A stretch of 64,000 nt of DNA from an uncultured Erythrobacter sp. (GTDB lineage: Bacteria > Pseudomonadota > Alphaproteobacteria > Sphingomonadales > Sphingomonadaceae), in contig CANMOQ010000001.1 in the NCBI GenBank assembly GCA_947499505.1, forward strand, positions 1,036,037-1,100,036, given 5' to 3'. The position numbers and the translations under genes were made by a program. Shown piece after piece: positions 41,624 through 51,512 of the stretch. The notes under the pieces were generated by a model that was not told where the DNA came from, did not search any database, and worked only from the letters and a program-made list of their open reading frames with translations. Each line of letters opens with the position of its first letter. The first letter of the stretch is position 1.

Positions 41624-43381
41624 CTACCCGGCCTGCACCGCGATCCAGCGATCTACATACTCTTCCAGAACTGAAAGCGGGATCGAGCCATTCTCGAGAA
41701 CGGTATCGTGGAAAGCGCGCAGGTCGAAATCCGCACCAAGCGCATCCTCCGCCCGCTTGCGTAGCTCGCGAATTTTCAGCTCGCCAACTTTGTATGCCAG
41801 CGCCTGTCCGGGCCAAGTGATGTAGCGATTGACCTCCGCATCGATATTGGCTGGCGACAGCGCGGTGTTATCCAGCATGTAATCGACCGCTTGCTGCTTC
41901 GACCAGCCCTTTGAATGAATACCAGTATCAACCACCAGACGGGTCGCGCGCCACATCTCATAAGACAAGCGGCCCATTTCCTTCGCGGGTGTATCATACA
42001 GCCCCATCTCAATCCCGAGCCGCTCTGAATATAGACCCCACCCCTCCACGAAGGCGGTGAAATAGGTGCCGTTCGCGCGCAGCGGGTGGATGTCCAATTC
42101 CTGCTGCAAAGAGATTTGATGGTGGTGCCCCGGTACTGCCTCGTGCACGCCCAGCGCGGGCAGCTCCCACAAGGGCCGCTGATCCAGCTCTGTCGTGTTG
42201 AGCCGGTAAATGCCCGCCTGCCCGGTCTTCAACGAACCCGGCTCGTAATAGGCCGTCGTATTGCCGGGTGCTTGGGCGGCGGGGATTGGCGAGACTGTGT
42301 AAGGATTGCGCGGCAGACGGCCGAACAGCTTCGGCATAAAGCCATCAATGTGCTTGGCCAGCGCCTGCGTGTAGGCGAGATATTCGTCCGCATCGGTCAT
42401 GTAATATTGCGGATCGGTGCGCAGGTGCTCAACGAACGACTCGCGCGTGTCAAAGCCCGCTTGCTTAGCGACCTCGACCATTTCAGCGCGGATCCGCGCG
42501 ACCTCTGACAGGCCAAGATCATGCACCTCGTCCGCCGTCATATCGGTCGTTGTGAAGCTTTTGACGCGGTAGTCGTAATATTCCTTGCCGCCCGGCGTCG
42601 CGAGCACGCCTGGTGTACCCGTGCGGCAATTGGGCGCGTATTCCTCGGTGTAGAATGTCAAGAAATCGCGATAGGACGGGAAGACCGCCTCTTCCAATGC
42701 GACGCTCGCCCGGTCCTTTAGGTTCTCCCAATCCGCGTCCGAAATCGCGGCCGGTTTGTCGCCTGCAAATGGCTTCCAGAACGGCGATTGCTCCCTGTCA
42801 TCCACGATTTGGCGAGCGATGCGATCCTCAAGCCCCCGCATCGGCTCGCAAGCATGGGTCAGCCCGCGCGCGATGGCTTCTCGGCTGCGCGCGATGCCGT
42901 CAGCGTTGACCTGAGCATAGCTCTCCAGCCGGCCAATATAGCTTTCATAATCAGCCAATGTGAACAGCGGCGAGCGATTGGGCAGCGAGGCAAAGCCGGA
43001 GAACCAGCCGCCGCGATTGGTGAATATCTGATAACGGGTGTGATCAAACTGAGCGCCCGTCAGACGGTCGCGAATGCTGCGCCGCAAAACCGCGTAATCG
43101 ATCTGCAAATCCTGCGGCAAATCATCGGCGTTGATCTGATACAGCCGGGCGAGAAACCCCTCCGCTTGGATATTCGCGCGGTCATATTCTGCGAGCGACA
43201 AGTCGCCGAGCTTCCCGTCGCCGCGCCGATCGCCAACACTCGTAGCCAGCTGAGGATCGCTTTCGAGCACCGCCTGCCACACTTCCTCGCGCAGCGTCTC
43301 ATAATCCTCTTTTGGGCCAGCATAAGCGGGCGCGGTCAGCGAGGTTGCAGCAAGGGCAAAAGCGGCGATCATCGAACGCAT
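41624..43381 (-). CDS. DUF885 family peptidase-like protein, secreted
   Basis: A 585-aa protein with signal peptide (MRSMIAAFALAATSLTAPAY, cleavage near AYAGP). The start at 43381 has GGAGAG 8 nt upstream. The metal-binding-like motif LGVHEAVPGHHHQISLQQEL (HExxxGHH) and downstream FVEGWGLYSERLG are diagnostic of the DUF885 family, related to M2/M32-like metallopeptidases. Likely a periplasmic zinc-dependent dipeptidase or carboxypeptidase; substrate unknown. It is divergent from the phosphatase gene by 66 bp. Confidence 0.9.
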   Translation of the reverse strand: MRSMIAAFALAATSLTAPAYAGPKEDYETLREEVWQAVLESDPQLATSVGDRRGDGKLGDLSLAEYDRANIQAEGFLARLYQINADDLPQDLQIDYAVLRRSIRDRLTGAQFDHTRYQIFTNRGGWFSGFASLPNRSPLFTLADYESYIGRLESYAQVNADGIARSREAIARGLTHACEPMRGLEDRIARQIVDDREQSPFWKPFAGDKPAAISDADWENLKDRASVALEEAVFPSYRDFLTFYTEEYAPNCRTGTPGVLATPGGKEYYDYRVKSFTTTDMTADEVHDLGLSEVARIRAEMVEVAKQAGFDTRESFVEHLRTDPQYYMTDADEYLAYTQALAKHIDGFMPKLFGRLPRNPYTVSPIPAAQAPGNTTAYYEPGSLKTGQAGIYRLNTTELDQRPLWELPALGVHEAVPGHHHQISLQQELDIHPLRANGTYFTAFVEGWGLYSERLGIEMGLYDTPAKEMGRLSYEMWRATRLVVDTGIHSKGWSKQQAVDYMLDNTALSPANIDAEVNRYITWPGQALAYKVGELKIRELRKRAEDALGADFDLRAFHDTVLENGSIPLSVLEEYVDRWIAVQAG

Positions 43382-43447
43382 GAAATTCTCTCCTGTTTCA
43401 CGCATTGCATATTGCTTGGGCAAGCTGTGGTCCAGTAAGACTTGGCG

Positions 43448-43912
43448 ATGCAAAAACCCGCGCTTCTGTTCGTTTGCCTTGGCAATATCTGCCGCTCTCC
43501 CTTGGCCGAGGGCGCGATGCGCGCGGCGGCGGACAGAGCGGGCTTGGACGTGGAGACCGATAGCTGCGGCACGGCGGCTTATCACGTAGGCTCCCCGCCA
43601 GACCCGCGCTCAGTTGAGACCGCAGCGGCCAATGGGATCGATATTTCAGGGCTGCGCGGACGGCAATTGGCGGCGGAGGACTTCACCCGCTTCACCCATA
43701 TCTTTGCGATGGATCACCAGAATTTGCGCAATATCGAGGCCATGCGGCCCGCTGACGCAAGTGCGCAGGTGTCACTGCTGATGGACGCGGTGCCGGGCCG
43801 CAAAGGAGCAGCAATCGCCGATCCTTACTATGATGGCGAGGATCAGTTTGAGTGCACTTGGGACGATGTGAACGCCGCTGCCGAGGCATTGGTGAGGCAG
43901 CTGAGGTCTTAG
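43448..43912 (+). CDS. Low-molecular-weight protein-tyrosine phosphatase
   Basis: A 154-aa LMW-PTP. The P-loop FVCLGNICRSPLAEG (C-X5-R-S) is at residues about 9-21, and the general acid Asp is in AIADPYYDGEDQF. The start ATG 43448 is preferred to a TTG two codons upstream. No exopolysaccharide kinase gene lies nearby, so a housekeeping role is as likely as capsule control. It overlaps the convergent recG gene by 4 bp. Confidence 0.94.
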   Translation: MQKPALLFVCLGNICRSPLAEGAMRAAADRAGLDVETDSCGTAAYHVGSPPDPRSVETAAANGIDISGLRGRQLAAEDFTRFTHIFAMDHQNLRNIEAMRPADASAQVSLLMDAVPGRKGAAIADPYYDGEDQFECTWDDVNAAAEALVRQLRS

Positions 43913-45984
43913 CCCCCGCGCAGCAGCTGCACGCCCCAGTCGCGTTCCATCAGATAGAGCAGTTGCCGCGCTGCTTCGCCGCGTTTGCTCGATTGCCAGC
44001 CGCCGTCTTCCTCTGAACCTTCGATCAGCAGCCGTGCATCGGCGTGAGCAGCGGGCAGCAGGCGCTGCACCTGCTCCAGATTGGCGATGCGAAAGGCGGC
44101 ATCGCCTGATTGGCGTGTGCCGAGCAATTCGCCGCCACCGCGCAGCTCTAGGTCTTCCTCCGCGATGCGAAATCCGTCCTGCGTCTCGCGCATCAGGGCC
44201 AGCCTTTTGCGCCCCGTCTCCGACATCTCATTCCCGCGCAGCAGCAGGCAGATGGATTTGTCCGCGCCCCGCCCCACGCGTCCGCGCAATTGGTGCAATT
44301 GCGCCAGGCCAAAGCGCTCGGCCTGCTCAATCACCATCAAGGTTGAGCTGGGCACATCGACGCCAACCTCAATCACCGTTGTCGCGACGAGCAGTTTCGC
44401 CCGGCCGCTGGCAAAGGCCTCCATATTGGCATCTTTTTCCTCTGGCTTGAGCTGGCCGTGGACCATCACGACATCATCGCCGAAGCGCTCTTTCAGCGCG
44501 GCATAGCGCGCCTCTGCCGCCGCGATATCGGCCACTTCGCTATCGCGCACCATCGGGCACACCCAATAGGCCTGCTGTCCAGAGCCGACGTGGCGCGCGA
44601 CCCCAGCGACGACGTCCTCCATCCGGTCCTGCGCCACCACACGCGTATCAATCGCCTGACGGCCCGGGGGCAGTTCATCGAGGCGGCTCACATCCATCTC
44701 GCCATATTGCGCGAGGGTGAGCGTGCGCGGGATCGGCGTTGCGGTCATCGCGAGCGTATGCGGCGCGCGCTTGCCCTTGGCGGCCAATTGCAAGCGCTGC
44801 GCCACGCCGAAGCGGTGTTGCTCATCAATGACGACGAGGCCCAGATCCTTATAGGCCACCGTGTCCTGAAAAATTGCATGGGTGCCGACCAGAATATCAA
44901 TCGAGCCGTCGAGCAGTCCCATCAGGATGCCCTCGCGCTCCTTGCCCTTGGCCCGCCCCGTTAGCAGCGCGACCTCAGCCCCCGTGGGCCGGGCCATCGT
45001 GCGCAGGGTCTCATAATGCTGGCGCGCGAGAATTTCCGTTGGCGCAAGCAAAGCCGCCTGCTTGCCCGCTTCATTCGCAATCAGCATCGCTTCCAAGGCG
45101 ACTACAGTTTTACCGGCGCCAACATCGCCCTGAAGCAGGCGCAGCATCGGCGCCTCCTGCGCCAAATCGCCTTCAATCTCACCAATCGAACGCGTTTGCG
45201 CGCCAGTGAGCGCGAAGGGCAGATCGAGCTTCGCCCGCAGCGAGCCATCGCCCGCCAGCGGCTGTCCCTTACGCCGCCTGCCATCTGCGCGGACCAGCAA
45301 TAGCGCGAGCGAATTTGCCAGCAGCTCATCATAAGCGAGCCGGTCGCGCGCGCGCGCATTCTCATCCTTATGCGCCAGCACCAAGGCATCGCGCCAAGCA
45401 GGCCAGCCCTCGCGCTCAAACTGGCTCGGCTCAATCCATTCGGCCAGCTCTGGCAGGCGTTCGAGCGCCTGCGCCGCCAGCCCAGCCATGCGTGGCTGTG
45501 TCAGCCCTTCAGACAAAGGATAAACCGGCTCATTAAGGCGCACGAGATGCGCCGAGGCGTCTTTCTCAACATGATCAGGATGGACGATCTGAAGCATATC
45601 GCCATAGCGATCCACCCGGCCCGCGATCCAGCGCTTCTCCCCGACCGGCAGCAGTTTCTTCGCGGTATAGGCCGCGCGTCCGAAATAGGTCAGCGCGCAG
45701 ATATTGCCCGTATCGTCCGCCGCCAGCACACGGTAAGGGCCGCGGCCAGGATTGCGCGGAGCGCGGTGCTCCGTCGGGGTCAGCGGAATGATGACCTGCT
45801 CGCCCTCGCCTACCGCATCCAGATCATCGACCGTACGGCGCGTCACAAATCGTTCTGGCAGGTGATAGGCCAGATCGCGCACCCGGGTTAGGCCCAGCTT
45901 CTCCAGCGGCTTCATCAGCTTGGGGCCGACACCTTCCAGCGCGGTCGCTTCGACAAACAGGGGATTGAGAACCTCGGGGCGCAT
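43909..45984 (-). CDS. recG: ATP-dependent DNA helicase RecG
   Basis: RecG (691 aa) remodels stalled replication forks and branched DNA. The N-terminal wedge domain starts EGVGPKLMKPLEKLGLTRVR. Helicase motifs: I in LQGDVGAGKTVVALEAM, Ia APTEILARQHYETL, II VVIDEQHRFGVAQR (DEQH), III MTATPIPRTL, V TVIEVGVDVPSSTLM, VI QLRGRVGRG. The end WGVQLLRGG is near the usual RecG terminus. It is divergent from sdhE-mfd, an arrangement conserved in sphingomonads. Confidence 0.97.
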   Translation of the reverse strand: MRPEVLNPLFVEATALEGVGPKLMKPLEKLGLTRVRDLAYHLPERFVTRRTVDDLDAVGEGEQVIIPLTPTEHRAPRNPGRGPYRVLAADDTGNICALTYFGRAAYTAKKLLPVGEKRWIAGRVDRYGDMLQIVHPDHVEKDASAHLVRLNEPVYPLSEGLTQPRMAGLAAQALERLPELAEWIEPSQFEREGWPAWRDALVLAHKDENARARDRLAYDELLANSLALLLVRADGRRRKGQPLAGDGSLRAKLDLPFALTGAQTRSIGEIEGDLAQEAPMLRLLQGDVGAGKTVVALEAMLIANEAGKQAALLAPTEILARQHYETLRTMARPTGAEVALLTGRAKGKEREGILMGLLDGSIDILVGTHAIFQDTVAYKDLGLVVIDEQHRFGVAQRLQLAAKGKRAPHTLAMTATPIPRTLTLAQYGEMDVSRLDELPPGRQAIDTRVVAQDRMEDVVAGVARHVGSGQQAYWVCPMVRDSEVADIAAAEARYAALKERFGDDVVMVHGQLKPEEKDANMEAFASGRAKLLVATTVIEVGVDVPSSTLMVIEQAERFGLAQLHQLRGRVGRGADKSICLLLRGNEMSETGRKRLALMRETQDGFRIAEEDLELRGGGELLGTRQSGDAAFRIANLEQVQRLLPAAHADARLLIEGSEEDGGWQSSKRGEAARQLLYLMERDWGVQLLRGG

Positions 45985-46068
45985 AATCGGGAGACCTATA
46001 ACGCCTTACCAGCGCTGGCCAAGACACAGCCGCTTGCGCGTCCCCGCCCGTTGTCCTAACCGCGCGGC

Positions 46069-46353
46069 ATGTCTGACAATTCTGAACCGCTTGAACCCGC
46101 GCGCCTAGCCCGTGCAAAATTTCGCAGCTGGCACCGCGGCACGCGCGAAGCCGACTACATGATCGGCGGTTTCTTTGATCGCTACCACGAAAGCTGGGGC
46201 GAGGCGGAGATGGCATGGTTTGAAGACCTGCTGGCGGAAGACGATGTCGACGTGATGGCCTGGGCGCTCAAATCTCAGCCGACGCCGCCGCGTTTCCAAG
46301 GGCCGCTGATCGAGCTGATGCAGCGCCTCGACTATGTCGATATGAGCCGTTGA
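46069..46353 (+). CDS. sdhE: FAD assembly factor SdhE
   Basis: A 94-aa SdhE/DUF339 protein that helps attach FAD to succinate dehydrogenase. The conserved RGTREADYMIGGFFDRY carries the RGxxE motif, and WFEDLLAEDDVDVMAWAL follows as in the family. It is 45 bp upstream of mfd. Confidence 0.93.
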   Translation: MSDNSEPLEPARLARAKFRSWHRGTREADYMIGGFFDRYHESWGEAEMAWFEDLLAEDDVDVMAWALKSQPTPPRFQGPLIELMQRLDYVDMSR

Positions 46354-46398
46354 GAGCGGCTCGGAACATTCCTCTCTGCCAAGACTTGACCCGACACC

Positions 46399-49300
46399 AT
46401 GCCTGATCTCTCGCGCATATTAGCGGCTGATGCACCGCTCACTCTGTCCTCGCTGGTGCGGGGCAGTCTGCCATTAGTGCTGGCCGATCTGGCGCGCGCG
46501 GCGCGGCAACGGGCGGTGTTCATCGCGCCCGATGACGCGGCGATGCGCTCTGCCAGCGATGCGGCAAAATTCTTCGCGCCCGAAGTGGAGGTGATCGAGT
46601 TTCCGGCGTGGGATTGCCTGCCCTATGACCGCGCCAGCCCGGCCCTGTCGGTCAGTGCAAAGCGGCTGGCGGCGCTCCACGCGCTGCAAAATCCGGACTC
46701 TGGCTCGCAATTGCTGATCACCACGGTCAATGCCGTGCTGCAACGCGTGCTCACACCGTTTCGTATTCGCGAGAGCGTGCGCGAGTTTAAACAAGGCACC
46801 ACAATTGGGCATGAGAGCCTCGCCGCGCTGCTAACGCGCCAAGGCTATTCGCGCACTGACACTGTGATCGATCACGGCGAATTTGCCGTACGCGGGTCCA
46901 TTGTCGACATCTTCCCCTCCTCGCTGGAGCAAGGCCTGCGGCTCGATTTCTTTGGCGATGAGCTGGAAAGCCTGCGCCTGTTCGATCCAAGCACTCAGCG
47001 ATCGACCGGTACACTGGGTTCGCATCTGCTGCTGCCCGCATCAGAGGCGCTGATCGATGAGGACAGCATCGCGCGGTTCCGCAGCCGATACCGCGAGATG
47101 TTCGGCGCGGCCGCCACGCAAGATCCGCTATACGAAGCGGTCAGCGATGGCCGCCGCCTTGCCGGGATGGAGCATTGGCTCCCGCTGTTTGAAGAGCGTC
47201 TGACGACTTTGTTCCATCACCTCGCCGAAGACGATGTTGTGGTGATCGACAATGGCGCAATCGGGGCCGCAAGCGAACGCTTGGGCGACATTGCGGACTA
47301 CTGCAAACAGCGCACCCGCACCGCAGGCGAAGCAGCGGGCAGTTACCGTCCGCTCGAAGCTGAGGCGCTCTACCTATCCAGCGAAGAATTCGACGCCGCC
47401 ATCGCCAGCGCCCCGGCGCACCGCAGCCAGATCTTCGCCGCACCGGATAGCGACACGAACATCGACTTCGGCTTTTCTTCAGCCCGCGATTTCGCGCCAG
47501 AGCGCGCTCGCGGCGACAATGTCTATGAGGAAGGGGCAAAGCATTTCGCCGCGCTCGCCAAATCCGGCAAGCGCGCTTTGTTCGCGGCCTATTCCACCGG
47601 CAGCCGCTCTCGCATCACCTCAATCCTGTCCGAAGCGGGTGTCAAAACCCAGGTCGCCGACAGCTGGCAAGAGGCGCTGGGCGCATCGATCAAAGGCGGC
47701 GTTGTGGCGATGGTCCTGCCGCTCGACACTGGTTTCTCCAACGAGCAAATGGAGGTCCTCACCGAGCAAGACGTGCTGGGTGATCGGCTGGTCCGGCGCA
47801 AGAAGAAGCGCAAGGATTCCGATGCCTTCCTCGCTGAACTGCAGGCGCTGGGTCGCGGCGATCTGGTCGTGCATGTCGAGCATGGGATCAGCAAATATCT
47901 CGGCCTCGACCCTGTCCCCGTTGGCAAGAGCCAGCACGATTGCATCAGCCTGGAATATCGCGGCGGTGACAAGCTGTTCATCCCGGTTGAGAACATCGAT
48001 GTGCTCTCGCGCTACGGATCGTCCGAAGATGCCGTCATGCTAGACAAGCTGGGCGGAGAAGCATGGCAGCGGCGGCGTTCAAACCTAAAAGAGCGCATTC
48101 GCGAAATCGCCGGTGAATTGATGAAAGTCGCCGCCGAACGCGCGCTCAAAAAAGCGCCTTCGCTGGCCGCTGACGAGGCCAGCTACAACCAGTTCGTTGA
48201 CCGCTTCCCGTGGGAAGAAACCGACGATCAGGACGCGGCCATCGTCGATGTGCTGCGCGATCTGGAAAGCGGCCGCCCGATGGACCGTCTGGTGTGCGGC
48301 GACGTCGGCTTTGGTAAGACCGAGGTCGCCCTGCGCGCGGCCTTTGTTGCCGCCATGAACGGACAGCAAGTCGCTGTTGTCGCACCCACCACCCTGCTCG
48401 CTCGCCAGCATTTTCAGAACTTCACCGAGCGTTTTGCCGGCTTCCCGCTAAATGTCGGGCGGCTCTCGCGCCTCGTTTCGTCAAAAGAGATGTCAGAGAC
48501 CCGCGATGGCCTAGCCAGCGGCGATATCGACATCGTCATCGGCACGCACGCGATCCTGTCCAAATCGACCAATTTCAAGAACTTGGGGCTTGTGATCGTC
48601 GATGAGGAACAGCGCTTTGGCGTCACGCACAAGGAGAAGTTGAAACAGCTCCGCTCCGACGTGCACATGCTCACGCTAACCGCCACGCCGATCCCGCGTA
48701 CGCTGCAAATGGCGATGGCGGGCCTGCGCGAACTCTCCACCATTCAGACCCCTCCCGTCGACCGCCTTGCGGTGCGCACCTATGTGATGGAGTGGGACGA
48801 TATGGTGATGCGCGAGGCCTTGCTGCGTGAGCATCATCGCGGCGGGCAAAGCTTCATCGTCGTTCCCCGCATCTCGGACATGGCCGATGTCGAGGAATGG
48901 CTGGCCGAGCACGTGCCAGAGATGAAATCCGTCTCCGCCCACGGCCAGATGAGCGCAGGCGAAATCGAAGAGCGCATGAGCGCCTTTTACGAGGGCAAAT
49001 ATGAGGTTCTGCTGTCGACCACCATCGTCGAATCCGGGCTCGACCTGCCCAGTGCGAACACCATCATCATCCACCGCGCTGACCGTTTTGGCCTTGCCCA
49101 GCTGTACCAATTGCGCGGCCGCGTTGGCCGGTCGAAACTGCGCGCCTATGCCTATTTGACCTACGGCAAGGATGTGCAGCTCTCTGAAATTGCAGAGAAA
49201 CGTCTCAAGGTCTTGAGCGATCTCGACTCGCTTGGCGCAGGCTTCCAACTGGCCAGTCACGATCTCGACATTCGCGGCGCTGGCAATCTCTTGGGCGATG

Positions 49301-49881
49301 AGCAGTCCGGCCATATCCGTGAAGTCGGCTTTGAGCTTTACCAAAGCATGCTGGAGGATGCGATCCTTGCGGCAAAGGCTGGCGAAGCGGGTCTGACCAA
49401 CGAGCGCAGCGCACTCTCTCCGCAGATTACGGTCGATGCGCCAATCATGATCCCAGAGGATTACGTCCCTGATCTGGCCGTGCGCATGGCGCTTTATCGC
49501 CGCCTCAACCAAGCGGCCGACAAGGCTGAGATCGAAAGCATGGCGGCGGAGATGATCGACCGCTTTGGCGATCTACCGGATCCGACCAAAAACCTGGTCC
49601 GCCTGATCGAGATCAAGCACCAAGCAATCGAGGCCAATATCGCCAAGATCGATGTCGGCGCGCGCGGCACTCTGGTCACCTTCCACGAAGACAATTTCCC
49701 CGATCCAGCGGGGCTGCTCGCCTATGTCGACCGCTTGCAAGGCACCGCCAAATTGCGACCCGATATGAAGCTGGTGATCAACCGCGCCTGGGCCGACCCG
49801 CGCAGCCGGCTCAATGGCCTGTTCCAACTGACGAAGGGTCTGTCTGGCGTGGTGAAGAAGGCGAAGAAAGCTGCGGCTTGA
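46399..49881 (+). CDS. mfd: Transcription-repair coupling factor Mfd
   Basis: Mfd (1160 aa) removes stalled RNA polymerase and recruits UvrA. An N-terminal UvrB-like part (VIEFPAWDCLPYDRASPALS; GEFAVRGSIVDIFP) is followed by the CarD-like RNA-polymerase-binding domain (LGRGDLVVHVEHGISKYLGL) near residue 490. RecG-like translocase motifs come next: CGDVGFGKTEVALRAAF, APTTLLARQHFQNF, VDEEQRFGV, LTATPIPRTLQMAM, STTIVESGLDLPSANTIIIH, YQLRGRVGRSK. The C-terminal inhibitory domain is present. Complete and typical in length. Confidence 0.97.
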   Translation: MPDLSRILAADAPLTLSSLVRGSLPLVLADLARAARQRAVFIAPDDAAMRSASDAAKFFAPEVEVIEFPAWDCLPYDRASPALSVSAKRLAALHALQNPDSGSQLLITTVNAVLQRVLTPFRIRESVREFKQGTTIGHESLAALLTRQGYSRTDTVIDHGEFAVRGSIVDIFPSSLEQGLRLDFFGDELESLRLFDPSTQRSTGTLGSHLLLPASEALIDEDSIARFRSRYREMFGAAATQDPLYEAVSDGRRLAGMEHWLPLFEERLTTLFHHLAEDDVVVIDNGAIGAASERLGDIADYCKQRTRTAGEAAGSYRPLEAEALYLSSEEFDAAIASAPAHRSQIFAAPDSDTNIDFGFSSARDFAPERARGDNVYEEGAKHFAALAKSGKRALFAAYSTGSRSRITSILSEAGVKTQVADSWQEALGASIKGGVVAMVLPLDTGFSNEQMEVLTEQDVLGDRLVRRKKKRKDSDAFLAELQALGRGDLVVHVEHGISKYLGLDPVPVGKSQHDCISLEYRGGDKLFIPVENIDVLSRYGSSEDAVMLDKLGGEAWQRRRSNLKERIREIAGELMKVAAERALKKAPSLAADEASYNQFVDRFPWEETDDQDAAIVDVLRDLESGRPMDRLVCGDVGFGKTEVALRAAFVAAMNGQQVAVVAPTTLLARQHFQNFTERFAGFPLNVGRLSRLVSSKEMSETRDGLASGDIDIVIGTHAILSKSTNFKNLGLVIVDEEQRFGVTHKEKLKQLRSDVHMLTLTATPIPRTLQMAMAGLRELSTIQTPPVDRLAVRTYVMEWDDMVMREALLREHHRGGQSFIVVPRISDMADVEEWLAEHVPEMKSVSAHGQMSAGEIEERMSAFYEGKYEVLLSTTIVESGLDLPSANTIIIHRADRFGLAQLYQLRGRVGRSKLRAYAYLTYGKDVQLSEIAEKRLKVLSDLDSLGAGFQLASHDLDIRGAGNLLGDEQSGHIREVGFELYQSMLEDAILAAKAGEAGLTNERSALSPQITVDAPIMIPEDYVPDLAVRMALYRRLNQAADKAEIESMAAEMIDRFGDLPDPTKNLVRLIEIKHQAIEANIAKIDVGARGTLVTFHEDNFPDPAGLLAYVDRLQGTAKLRPDMKLVINRAWADPRSRLNGLFQLTKGLSGVVKKAKKAAA

Positions 49882-49968
49882 TAGTCCGCTTGAGGCGCCT
49901 CCCGATAAAGAAGAAACGTTACACGCCGCTCCTGACGCTTGAGCAAAGCGCCTCACATCTTGGGTGAG

Positions 49969-50034
49969 CGTCAACTAAAGCTTGACATCCATGCGTCAAT
50001 ATCCGATTGACGAATCGTCAAGCAAATATTGACG
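49969..50034. promoter_or_regulatory. Three tandem 19-bp inverted repeats (operator array)
   Basis: Three 19-bp sites with half-sites CGTCAA/TTGAC(G/A): 49969-49987, CGTCAA-N7-TTGACA; 49994-50012, CGTCAAT-N5-ATTGACG; 50016-50034, CGTCAA-N7-TTGACG. The last ends 9 bp before the ATG of the HTH gene. Centres are 25 and 22 bp apart. The array overlaps the expected promoter, so autoregulation by the HTH protein is a good hypothesis. Confidence 0.65.
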
Positions 50035-50043
50035 GAGAGATTT

Positions 50044-50592
50044 ATGAAAATAGCAGAGCAAAAGTTCTTAAGGGCTCAGACCGCGTCGATCATGGAAAAG
50101 TGGGCAGGAAACCGCCAACCGCCATTCGTGGGCGAAACCCCGGGCGAGCTCAAGGACGCGATAACAGCAGCCCACATATTGGCTGACGAAGCAAAGCTGG
50201 AATTGCATCGCTGGGTGGATGCTGCGCGGCGCACTGGGCTGAGTTGGACCGATATCGGAGATACGCTCGGGATTTCCAAACAGGCGGCGCAACAACGGTT
50301 CAAACCCGAAGGGCCAGTGGATGAGGCACCTGAGAACGACGGCGAGACGATCAGGCGATTTGGAGCAACCGCCTTCAATGAGGTCGAAATCTTACGTGAA
50401 GAAGGCATGATTGGACGAGAGCTTGTTAGTACAGGGATTTTGAGCCTCGTATTTCGCCCCTCGCCGCATAATTGGGAATACCAACGCCGAATTGGGACCC
50501 CCATGATTGGGGAGATGCAGAAGGCCGGTTGGACCTATGTATCAAGCTGGCTTCCATTTCATTACTTCAAACGGCCGCTGCTTGAAGAATGA
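50044..50592 (+). CDS. Hypothetical HTH protein
   Basis: A 182-aa protein. Residues about 68-87 read GLSWTDIGDTLGISKQAAQQ, followed by RF: a sigma-70-region-4-like helix-turn-helix. The N-terminal part is helical (AITAAHILADEAKLELHRWV), and the C-terminal half (RFGATAFNEVEILREEGMIG ... YVSSWLPFHYFKRPLLEE) looks like a small alpha/beta sensor or unknown domain. ATG 50044 is preferred (GGAGAG just upstream) over a TTG at 50029. It is preceded by three inverted repeats that it may bind. I do not recognise the family. Confidence 0.75.
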   Translation: MKIAEQKFLRAQTASIMEKWAGNRQPPFVGETPGELKDAITAAHILADEAKLELHRWVDAARRTGLSWTDIGDTLGISKQAAQQRFKPEGPVDEAPENDGETIRRFGATAFNEVEILREEGMIGRELVSTGILSLVFRPSPHNWEYQRRIGTPMIGEMQKAGWTYVSSWLPFHYFKRPLLEE

Positions 50593-50600
50593 AGTGCCCT

Positions 50601-51437
50601 TCACCCCGCCCCATGGGCGGTGCGTGAGAGAGCAAGCATCTTGTCGCTCCGCATTGGCTGCGCGCGTAAGAATCCCTGCCAGTAATTGCAGCCTTCGCTG
50701 ATCACGGTCGCGCGCTGGATCTCGCTTTCGATCCCTTCGGCGACTACCGCAAGGCCAAGCGCCCTGCCCAAGCTCACAATCGCGCGGAAAACCGCAAGGT
50801 CCTTGGCATCACCGGGAATGCCTTCAACCATCACCTTGTCGAGCTTTAGCGCATCGAGCGGCAGCTCTTTCAAATAGCGAAAGTTGCAAAAGCCCGCGCC
50901 AAAGTCATCGAGCGCCGTCTTAAAGCCGAGCGCGCGCAAAGCGCTGAGCGCCTCGGCTGCTTGCTGCAAATTGCGCAGCAGCAAGTCCTCGGTGATCTCC
51001 AGTACAAGCCGCGCCGGCGCAATCGAACTGCGTCCAATCAGCTCCGCAAAGTCAGCGGCAAAGCGCGGATCGCCCAATTCCTCCGGCGTGATATTCAGCG
51101 AAAGATGCAAGTTCTTGGGCCATTCGCTCGCATCCTCCAGCGCCCGCGCCACCACATGGCGAGAGAGCGGCGCGACCAAGGCCGCACGCTCTGCAATCGC
51201 GAAGAGATTACGCGCACCAATCTCGCCAAGGCTGGGATGTTGCCACCGCGCCAGCGCCTCTGCCCCCACAATCGCCCCGTCAGAGCAAGCAAATTGCGGC
51301 TGAAATAGCACCTCAATCTCGCGCCGATCGAGCGCGCGCAGCAAGTCCGCCTCCAGCATGCCCGGCTTTACTCCGGGCAGAGCACCGCGCCCGGAAACTG
51401 AGGGCGCACCGCGCAAAGAAGGTCGCTTGGAATCCAT
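50601..51437 (-). CDS. EAL-domain protein (probable c-di-GMP phosphodiesterase)
   Basis: A 278-aa single-domain EAL protein without membrane segments. Catalytic residues appear intact: EAL in VGAEALARWQHP, Asn in LSLNITPEELGDP, Glu in LVLEITEDLLL, DD in KTALDDFGAGFCNF, Lys in LDALKLDKVMVEG, Glu in VVAEGIES and Gln in YWQGFLRAQPM. It should hydrolyse cyclic di-GMP, although the motif after DDFG (AGFCNF for AGYSSL) is unusual. The N-terminal 25 residues are a short tail. No sensory domain, so control must come from partners or expression. Confidence 0.9.
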   Translation of the reverse strand: MDSKRPSLRGAPSVSGRGALPGVKPGMLEADLLRALDRREIEVLFQPQFACSDGAIVGAEALARWQHPSLGEIGARNLFAIAERAALVAPLSRHVVARALEDASEWPKNLHLSLNITPEELGDPRFAADFAELIGRSSIAPARLVLEITEDLLLRNLQQAAEALSALRALGFKTALDDFGAGFCNFRYLKELPLDALKLDKVMVEGIPGDAKDLAVFRAIVSLGRALGLAVVAEGIESEIQRATVISEGCNYWQGFLRAQPMRSDKMLALSRTAHGAG

Positions 51438-51512
51438 TGTCGCCGCCTACTCTAAACTGAGCGCCGCGCCCATGCCAATTGCAATCCGCCCAGATTTGGA
51501 ACATCAGGGCAA

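Noticed and set aside
48676..49512. 278-codon minus-strand frame inside mfd
   Set aside because: Shadow of the mfd coding sequence.
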